64,000 bases of DNA. It comes from Chloroflexota bacterium (GTDB taxonomy: Bacteria; Chloroflexota; Anaerolineae; UBA4142). The first letter of the stretch is position 1, and each line of letters starts with the position of its first letter. The stretch covers positions 47,701 through 111,700 of the forward strand of contig JACRBM010000086.1 of assembly GCA_016219275.1 (NCBI GenBank), in the 5' to 3' direction. Both the position numbers and the translations under genes were made by a program. Shown piece by piece: positions 58,334 through 64,000 of this stretch. Below the pieces are notes generated by a model. That model was not told where the DNA came from. It worked only from the letters and a program-made list of their open reading frames with translations, and searched no databases.

Positions 58334-58975
58334 ATGAAAACATCCATTCTGCCGGTTACGGATACCGAAGCGTTCGCGCACGCAGTGCGTCTCTTGCGCG
58401 CGGGCAAAGTCATCGCGTTTCCAACGGACACGGTCTACGGCGTGGGCGCAAGCGGATTCAACGAACGCGCCATCGAGCAGTTGTACATCGCCAAGAATCG
58501 CGAACGCGACAAGGCGATTCCGTGCTTGCTTGCCCACGCGCGCGAGCTCGAACTCGTCGCGCGCCTGGTGCCGGACGCGGCGCGCGTACTCGCCGCGAAA
58601 TTTTGGCCCGGCGCGTTGACGCTCGTCGTCCCCGCGTCGTCTCGCGTTCCCAAGATTTTGATCGCGGGCGGCGAGAGTATCGCGGTGCGCGTGCCGAATC
58701 ATCGCGTGACGCGCACGTTGATCGAATCGCTCAACGCGCCGCTCGCCGCGACAAGCGCGAACTTGTCCGGCGGATCCGATCCGGCGACGGCGGCGGAGGT
58801 CCTCGCGCAACTCAACGGTCGCGTGCCGGTGATTCTCGACGGCGGACCGACGCGCGGCAACGTGCCCTCGACCGTCGTGGACGTGACGACCGATCCACCA
58901 CGCATTCTGCGCGTCGGTGTAATAAGCGTTGAAGAAATCGAACGGGTGTTAGGGAAAAGTGCGATAGTTTCATAG
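58334..58975 (+). CDS. tsaC: L-threonylcarbamoyladenylate synthase (TsaC/Sua5 type)
   Basis: 213 residues. 'GKVIAFPTDTVYGVGASGF' and 'KNRERDKAIPCLLA' (the K-x-R-x-x-x-x-P motif), 'FWPGALTLVVPA', 'VRVPNH' and 'PLAATSANLSG' are all present. This enzyme makes threonylcarbamoyl-AMP from Thr, bicarbonate and ATP for tRNA t6A. The Sua5-specific C-terminal domain is absent, so it is the short TsaC form. The prfA-prmC-tsaC order with a HAD gene between is common. Confidence 0.95.
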   Translation: MKTSILPVTDTEAFAHAVRLLRAGKVIAFPTDTVYGVGASGFNERAIEQLYIAKNRERDKAIPCLLAHARELELVARLVPDAARVLAAKFWPGALTLVVPASSRVPKILIAGGESIAVRVPNHRVTRTLIESLNAPLAATSANLSGGSDPATAAEVLAQLNGRVPVILDGGPTRGNVPSTVVDVTTDPPRILRVGVISVEEIERVLGKSAIVS

Positions 58976-59025
58976 TGCGATAGTGCGATGGTTGGCTGCT
59001 AGCACAACTATCGCACTATCGCACT
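58974..59025. repeat. AGTGCGATAGTGCGAT inverted tandem repeat
   Basis: 21-base arms 58974-58994 and 59005-59025 (one mismatch) made of AGTGCGAT units; loop of 10 nt. Related to 47338-47430. Confidence 0.75.
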
Positions 59026-59041
59026 ATCGCACTAACGAACT

Positions 59042-60163
59042 ATGTTGATTGGAATTGATGCCTCGCGCGCGACTAGCGCAACGCCGACGGGCACCGAAAT
59101 TTATTCGCGCGAGTTGATTCGCGCGCTCGTCGCGATGGACCGCACGAACGCGTATCGGCTCTACACGCGCGAAAGTGTGACGCGCGATTTTTTCGGCGCG
59201 ACGCGCAATTTCGAAATTCGCGCGATGCCGTTTCCGCGCTTGTGGACGCACGCGCGCTTGTCGTTCGAAATGCTCACGCGCGCACCGGACGTGTTATGGA
59301 TTCCCGCGCACGTCCTCCCGCCGGTTCACCCGCGCCGTTCCATCGTCACGATCCACGACCTGGGTCACTTGCATTTCCCCAACGCGCATCCACGCTTGCA
59401 ACGCGCGTACCACACCTGGGCGACGCGCTACAACGCACGCGCGGCAGCGCACGTCTTTGCCGATTCGGAAGCGACGCGCGATGACATTGTGCGATTTTGC
59501 AATGTGCCCGTTGAAAAAATCACGGTCATCTATCCCGCGTTCGACGCGCAACGCTTTCAGCCAGTTCGCGACGCGACCCAACTCGAAGACACGCGCACGC
59601 GTTTACGCATAGCCGGAGACTATCTCCTTGCCATCGGAACAATTCATCCGCGCAAAAACTATGCGCGTCTCATCGAAGCGTTTAGCAAGTTGCAAATGGC
59701 GGATGGCAAATCGCGAATAGCGGATAGCGAATTGGTGATCGTGGGCAAGCGCGGTTGGTTACATAAGCCGATTTTCGAGTTGGTTGAGCGGCTGGGTTTG
59801 CAGTCGCGCGTGCGATTTCTCGATTATGTTCCGGCGTCCGACATGCCCGCGCTTGTCAGCGGGGCGCGCGTACTCGCGTTTCCCAGTTTGCACGAGGGCT
59901 TTGGTTTGCCGGTGCTCGAAGCGCACGCGTGCGGCACGCCAGTCGTGTGCTCGATGACCTCGTCGCTGCCCGAAGCCGCGGGCGATGCCGCGCTGTTCGT
60001 TGACCCGTTCGATGTGGATGCGATTGCCGGCGCGCTACAACGCTTGGACGATGACAATGCCTTGCGCGGGAAATTGATCGCGAAAGGGTTTGAGAATCTG
60101 CAACGCTTTTCCTGGGAAGCGAGCGCGAGCCGTGTGCTGGGAGTCATTCGAGGGACAGCGTGA
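59042..60163 (+). CDS. GT4-family glycosyltransferase
   Basis: 373 residues. GT-B fold. N-terminal half has the 'GTEIYSRELIRAL' loop and 'IVTIHDLGHLHFP'. C-terminal half has 'YLLAIGTIHPRKNYARLIEAF', 'VRFLDYVPASDMPALV', 'AFPSLHEGFGLPVLEAHACGTPVV', giving the E-x7-E site. Residues ~217-231 (LQMADGKSRIADSEL) are encoded by a repeat. The acceptor is unknown; family members build surface glycans. It overlaps the next gene by 4 bp. Confidence 0.92.
   Translation: MLIGIDASRATSATPTGTEIYSRELIRALVAMDRTNAYRLYTRESVTRDFFGATRNFEIRAMPFPRLWTHARLSFEMLTRAPDVLWIPAHVLPPVHPRRSIVTIHDLGHLHFPNAHPRLQRAYHTWATRYNARAAAHVFADSEATRDDIVRFCNVPVEKITVIYPAFDAQRFQPVRDATQLEDTRTRLRIAGDYLLAIGTIHPRKNYARLIEAFSKLQMADGKSRIADSELVIVGKRGWLHKPIFELVERLGLQSRVRFLDYVPASDMPALVSGARVLAFPSLHEGFGLPVLEAHACGTPVVCSMTSSLPEAAGDAALFVDPFDVDAIAGALQRLDDDNALRGKLIAKGFENLQRFSWEASASRVLGVIRGTA
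59692..59734. repeat. GCAAATGGCGGATGGC repeat read in frame in the GT4 gene
   Basis: Units GCAAATGGCGGATGGCAAATC and GCGAATAGCGGATAGCGAATTGG match intergenic repeats such as 57450-57480. Confidence 0.75.
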
Positions 60164-61101
60164 AATTCGATTACGAACATTCCGAGTTGGAGCGCGACTC
60201 GGGCAAATTGCATCGGTATGTGCAACTGCTTGAGAATGCGTTGGGCGATCACGCGCGGGTTGTTGGCATTCTCGAGATCGGATCGTTTGCCAAAGGCGAA
60301 GCAGTGCCCACATCAGACATTGACACGCGTGTGTTTGTCACGTCGCCCACGAGGTATTTCTGGCAAGCCGTGATGGGCATGTTTAGCGCAATGCAACTTG
60401 CCGAGCGCGAGCAATTTTATACACGATTCGTTGAACAACACGATGGCTTGCCGCGTCGCGATTACACCTGGTCTGATTTCAATCAGCCCGTTGCCGAAAA
60501 GATCGCCGCTGAGTTGGGCGCGAATATCGAGTTCGGGATCGCCGATGCGCGCTATGCTGAGTTTGAATTCGAGCGACTTGACGAGTCGCCCATGGAGAAT
60601 CACTCGTTTTTGTTTCAGAGCAACATTATCCACGATCCGCACAACTGGTTGTCGTGTTGGCGCGCGCGCTTGCGCGGACAACATTTTCCGATCCTGGAAA
60701 AATTCTACCGTGCGCGATACCTGGACGAGTTGCCGGCGGAGGTGTATTGGTTTCTGAAGCCGGACTCACTCGACTATTTCAAGCTAAAGAAAAGCCGGCA
60801 AATTCAATGGGTCAAGTGGGCGGTGCGTTGTTTGCGCGACGCGGCAGCGACGCGAGTGTTCATCGCGACCGGTGATTTCATTTACAAAAAGCCGCACGTG
60901 CTCGCATTTTATCGGGAGAATTTGCCGGACGATTTTGGATTTGTCGCAGAAATCTACGCGTGGAAGACTGACGTGGCGATCCGTGATCGAATGGTGGACG
61001 ATTTTGCGCGCGATGCGTCCAAGTATTTCGCGTTGTTTCGTGAGCGAATGCCTAGATTGGAAGCGATAGTTCAACGCGTGGGCGAGTTGGAACTGGGCTA
61101 G
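60160..61101 (+). CDS. Nucleotidyltransferase-fold protein
   Basis: 313 residues from a GTG overlapping the GT4 stop. 'LEIGSFAKGEAVPTSDIDTRVF' has the G-S-x-A-x-G-x-x-x-x-x-S-D-x-D pattern of the MNT/Pol-beta nucleotidyltransferase fold; both metal Asp residues are present. The rest is alpha-helical and aromatic (FYRARYLDELPAEVYWFLKPDSLDYFKLKKS in part). It resembles aminoglycoside nucleotidyltransferase-like proteins, but no drug or substrate can be named. Confidence 0.75.
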   Translation: MKFDYEHSELERDSGKLHRYVQLLENALGDHARVVGILEIGSFAKGEAVPTSDIDTRVFVTSPTRYFWQAVMGMFSAMQLAEREQFYTRFVEQHDGLPRRDYTWSDFNQPVAEKIAAELGANIEFGIADARYAEFEFERLDESPMENHSFLFQSNIIHDPHNWLSCWRARLRGQHFPILEKFYRARYLDELPAEVYWFLKPDSLDYFKLKKSRQIQWVKWAVRCLRDAAATRVFIATGDFIYKKPHVLAFYRENLPDDFGFVAEIYAWKTDVAIRDRMVDDFARDASKYFALFRERMPRLEAIVQRVGELELG

Positions 61102-61217
61102 CCCAAAGTGGCGATTGCATTTTTGGAGTGGCGAACGATAATGGAGCGTATGTGACGCGTTTCAATTAATCATTGCGCGTGGTGATGAGTGCTAGCGCAG
61201 ACTCAAGGAGCAGAAGA

Positions 61218-62138
61218 ATGGCTAATTCGCGTTTGCTCGTCAGTCTGGGTTTGGCGCTCGTGATTCTTACCAGTGGCGCGGCGTACATCTCCGCCGGCAA
61301 AAACGACGGATTGAATTCCAATCGTCCGGCGTTTGCGCCGCGCGCCGACTCGTTTTACTTTTTGCCGGTCGTCGCGGTTTCGCCGAATGTTTCCGCGACC
61401 GCGATCATCATTGACCACACGACCACCGACCTCAATCGTATTCCGCAGAATTATCTTGATGCGGCAAAAGCCAACTTGCGTTTGTCGTACGGACACACGT
61501 CGCACGGTAGTCAATTGGTTTCGGGGATGGGTTATTGGCGGACGATCAGTCCGACGCTCGCCTACAATACGAATGGCGCGGTGCAAGCCGGCATTTTGTC
61601 GCTGGCGGATTACACACCGTCCGGCGACTTGGGCAATCCTGATCGCACGACCTGGGCATCACTCACGCGGACGTACTTGAATGGCTCCGGCAGTAATCGC
61701 AACACGGTGCTGTGGTCGTGGTGTGGTCAAGTCAGTTCGGCAACCCAAACCGACATCAGCACATATCTCAATTTGATGAGCCAGCTCGAGCGCGACTATC
61801 CCGGCGTCCGGTTCGTGTACATGACCGGGCACCTGGCGAGCGATGCGTACTCGCGCGCGAACACGCACGCGCGCAACAATCAGATTCGCGATTATGTGCG
61901 CGCGAACGGCAAGATTCTCTTCGACTTTGCGGACATTGAAAGTTACGATCCTGCCGGGAATTATTATCCCGACGAGAGCGACGCGTGTGCCTGGTGCACG
62001 ACGTGGTGCGCCGCACATCCAACCGAATGTCAAAATCTGCCCAGTTGCGCGCACTCGCACGGATTCAATTGCAAACGTAAGGGCGTCGCGTTTTGGTGGC
62101 TCATGGCGCGCCTGTCTGGTTGGAATGGGATACCTTGA
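61218..62138 (+). CDS. Secreted protein, unknown function
   Basis: 306 residues from the ATG after AAGGAG. Signal peptide ~1-30, then a ~270-residue domain with 'SYGHTSHGSQLVSGMGYW', 'WSWCGQVSSATQTDISTYLN', 'FVYMTGHLA' and a Cys-rich end 'CAWCTTWCAAHPTECQNLPSCAHSHGFNC'. His, Ser, Gly and Trp residues are conserved-looking, but I know no named family. It may be an extracellular hydrolase. Disulfides are likely. Confidence 0.7.
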   Translation: MANSRLLVSLGLALVILTSGAAYISAGKNDGLNSNRPAFAPRADSFYFLPVVAVSPNVSATAIIIDHTTTDLNRIPQNYLDAAKANLRLSYGHTSHGSQLVSGMGYWRTISPTLAYNTNGAVQAGILSLADYTPSGDLGNPDRTTWASLTRTYLNGSGSNRNTVLWSWCGQVSSATQTDISTYLNLMSQLERDYPGVRFVYMTGHLASDAYSRANTHARNNQIRDYVRANGKILFDFADIESYDPAGNYYPDESDACAWCTTWCAAHPTECQNLPSCAHSHGFNCKRKGVAFWWLMARLSGWNGIP

Positions 62139-62141
62139 GCA

Positions 62142-62240
62142 GACCCCACCCTAGCTCTCCCTTTAGCAAGGGGAGGATTGGGAGGGGTAGATTGCTTTGT
62201 CGCTTCGCTCCTCGCAATGACACTAAAACTGTGCGGCTCG
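62142..62240. repeat. Composite intergenic repeat
   Basis: CTCTCCCTTTAGCAAGGGGAG hairpin, GGATTGGGAGGGG, then TTGCTTTGTCGCTTCGCTCC and TCGCAATGACAC. These words, especially the last two, are widespread repetitive sequence in other genomes. Confidence 0.6.
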
Positions 62241-62250
62241 GCTAAAACTG

Positions 62251-63792
62251 ATGAAACAATTTCTAATCTACTTGGTCTGCGTTTTTCTCGTGTTGCTCGC
62301 TCCGCGCGCGCTAGCGGACTCTGCGCCACGCGCGCAGATTGATTCGCGCGTGCTCGCCGATACGGCAAACGGGGATACCGCGCATTTTCTCGTCGTGCTC
62401 AAATCGCAGGCGAACGCGCGCACACTTGCCGCGCGCGCGCCCGATCAGCGCGCGCGTGGTCGCGCGGTCTTCGATGGACTGCGCGCCGTCGCGGAGATGA
62501 CGCAGCCGGCGGTGCGCACGCAACTCGACGCGCTCGGCGCGCCGCATCGCGATTACTGGATTACGAACGTCATCGCGGTTGAAGGTAATCGCGCGGTTGT
62601 GGACGCGCTCGCCGCGCGCGCGGATGTGCTCGCGATTGAACCTGACCGCGCGTTTCGAGTAGAACTCGAAACGCCGCTCGTTGGCGAAACGCGCGCACCG
62701 AGTACGGTCGAGTGGAACATTAGCAAAATCAATGCGCCGCTCGTGTGGGCGCGTGGCGTGACGGGGCAGGGCACGATTTACGCGAACGCGGACACCGGCG
62801 TGCAGTGGGATCACCCCGCGCTCAAAACGCATTACTCTGGCTGGGATGGCTCGAGCGCGAATCACAACTATGCGTGGTGGGACGCGATTCACGCGGACAT
62901 TAACGGCAATGGCACGAATCCGTGCGGCTTTAATTCGACCGCGCCGTGCGATGATTACGGTCACGGCACGCACACGATGGGCACGGGCATTGGCGATGAT
63001 GGCGCGGGCAATCAGATCGGCGTTGCGCCGGGCGCGAAATGGATCGCGTGTCGCAACATGGAGCAAGGTTACGGACGACCCAGCACGTACATCGAGTGCA
63101 TGCAATTTTTTCTCGCGCCGACGGATTTGAACGGCAACAATCCGGATCCGAACAAGCGACCCGACGCGGTCGGGAATTCGTACAGTTGCGTGCTCGGTGC
63201 GCCGCCCAGCGGTGAAGATTGTCTCGTGGATAGTTTGCTCACCGCGATGGACAACTTGCGCGCGGCAGGCGTGTTCATGTCGGCATCCGCCGGCAACTCT
63301 GGCGCGTCGTGTTCGACGATTCGCGAGCCGCCGGCGATTTACGATTCGGCGATCACGGTCGGCGCGACAACTTCCACGGATACGATCGCGTCGTTCAGCA
63401 GTCTGGGCGCGGTGACGATTGACGGGAGCAATCGGCGCAAGCCAGACTTGGTCGCGCCGGGTGTCGGTGTACGGTCAAGTTTCCCGGGCAACTCGTTTGG
63501 TTTTTCGAGTGGCACTTCGATGGCGTCGCCGCACGTTGCCGGCGCGGTCGCGTTGTTGTGGTCGGCGTTTCCGTCGCTGCGGCGCGATGTGGACAACACC
63601 GAAATGATTCTTGAACAATCGGCGATCCACCTGGCGACGACGCTGGGATGCGGCGGCGATTCGTCCACCGCGATTCCGAACAACACGTTCGGTTATGGTC
63701 GGCTGGACGCTGACGCGGCGTACCTGTACGCGCAGTGTGTTTACCTGGCGCGATGCAATCTTTATTTGCCGGATATTCGTAAAAATCCGTGA
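62251..63792 (+). CDS. Secreted subtilase (S8)
   Basis: 513 residues. Signal peptide ~1-22 (FLIYLVCVFLVLLAPRALA). I9 propeptide ~35-140 ('FLVVLKSQANARTLAAR', 'VLAIEPDRAF'). Catalytic domain: Asp in 'YANADTGVQWDHPAL', His in 'YGHGTHTMGT', Asn in 'SASAGNSGASC', Ser in 'SSGTSMASPHVAGA'. Cys pairs (CGFNSTAPC, C-S-C-V, CL, C-S-T) suggest disulfides. Likely an extracellular nutrient-scavenging protease. It is distinct from the signal-less subtilase at 49700. Confidence 0.93.
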   Translation: MKQFLIYLVCVFLVLLAPRALADSAPRAQIDSRVLADTANGDTAHFLVVLKSQANARTLAARAPDQRARGRAVFDGLRAVAEMTQPAVRTQLDALGAPHRDYWITNVIAVEGNRAVVDALAARADVLAIEPDRAFRVELETPLVGETRAPSTVEWNISKINAPLVWARGVTGQGTIYANADTGVQWDHPALKTHYSGWDGSSANHNYAWWDAIHADINGNGTNPCGFNSTAPCDDYGHGTHTMGTGIGDDGAGNQIGVAPGAKWIACRNMEQGYGRPSTYIECMQFFLAPTDLNGNNPDPNKRPDAVGNSYSCVLGAPPSGEDCLVDSLLTAMDNLRAAGVFMSASAGNSGASCSTIREPPAIYDSAITVGATTSTDTIASFSSLGAVTIDGSNRRKPDLVAPGVGVRSSFPGNSFGFSSGTSMASPHVAGAVALLWSAFPSLRRDVDNTEMILEQSAIHLATTLGCGGDSSTAIPNNTFGYGRLDADAAYLYAQCVYLARCNLYLPDIRKNP

Positions 63793-63819
63793 GTTGATTT
63801 ACCACACCAGACAAAGCCA

Positions 63820-64000
63820 TTCGGACGCGGATGAACGCGGATGATTTTTCTCAAAACATCGTAACTACTCAGCCATCGTTCCTTTATCCGCGAATTACGC
63901 GAATCTTCGCTAATTTTTTCTTCTTATTCGCGCAATTCGCGTTATTCGCGGATAAATTTGTTTTTTCATCGGCGTAAATGTGGGTTGGCTGAGTAGTTAC
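63820..64000. repeat. Nested inverted-repeat element at the right edge
   Basis: Outer arms GTAACTACTCAGCCA (63861-63875) and its exact inverse (63986-64000). Inner arms (63883-63904 and 63935-63956) of the TTTATCCGCGAATTACGCG type with one mismatch. A GACGCGGATGAACGCGGATG unit precedes. May continue past the window. Confidence 0.8.

Noticed and set aside
1..64000. tRNA, rRNA, riboswitch, IS element or prophage
   Set aside because: Spacers were read on both strands; none shows a cloverleaf, conserved rRNA words, T-box or transposase frame.

Overview
The window is a dense, GC-rich bacterial chromosome segment of 64 kb. No rRNA, tRNA, transposase, phage structural gene or CRISPR array was found. 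Gene content points to a Chloroflexota (Anaerolineae-like) genome: many two-domain GNATs, a Pro/Thr-rich lipoprotein style, GT39 proteins with long beta-sandwich tails, a TreS-maltokinase fusion, and intergenic spaces full of short degenerate repeats. This placement is inference, because no 16S or marker phylogeny is possible here.

Layout. 1-4.1 kb: pieces of a MacAB-like ABC exporter (permease end, membrane fusion protein, ATPase) with a GNAT and an isoprenylcysteine-methyltransferase-like protein between them. 4.1-21.4 kb: mostly + strand metabolic and housekeeping genes (EamA transporters, CPBP protease, YbaK deacylase, DUF309, ferredoxin, DinB, LiaF-like protein, crotonase, Gfo/Idh/MocA oxidoreductase, ferritin-like protein, methyltransferase-dehydrogenase pair, HicB, and a hydrolase/acyl-CoA ligase fusion). 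21.5-24.3 kb: a TIR-NB-ARC-TPR protein on the - strand. 24.5-25.3 kb: a small protein and YjbQ. 25.3-33.8 kb (-): PII-like protein, Kef-type antiporter, TreS-maltokinase, GT39 membrane protein and lipoprotein. 34.2-39.7 kb (-): an envelope-stress set (SPFH-zinc ribbon, PspA, DUF4178-like, zinc-ribbon membrane protein, DUF2207). 39.8-42.4 kb (-): HAD-IIA, YggT, YggS, PgeF. 42.5-45.4 kb (+): an OmpR/PhoB-type two-component system and a putative target gene preceded by four 11-bp-phased direct repeats. 45.4-48.9 kb (-): an apparent SOS operon of lexA, a Cys-rich protein, a compact FtsK-type ATPase and two small genes, with two LexA boxes. 49-51 kb: rpsT, then a free-standing propeptide-like protein and a subtilase. 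51.2-61.1 kb: MalK-type ATPase, GNAT, GDPD, murJ, prfA, prmC, HAD, threonylcarbamoyl-AMP synthase, GT4 and a nucleotidyltransferase. 61.2-63.8 kb: two secreted proteins, one a second S8 protease.

Four points stand out. (1) Repeats typical of the intergenic spaces also lie in frame inside genes (murJ, yggS, a GT4, the TIR gene, the GT39 gene, and the end of pgeF), resembling palindromic coding elements known from other bacteria. (2) The lexA promoter carries two perfect-arm AGAAC-N4-GTTCT boxes and leads into a DNA-translocase operon. (3) The 11-bp-phased YTTAA array lies just downstream of a histidine kinase gene. (4) Several good TATAAT promoters lie only 7-9 nt from the start codon (murJ, pgeF, an EamA transporter), suggesting leaderless mRNAs.
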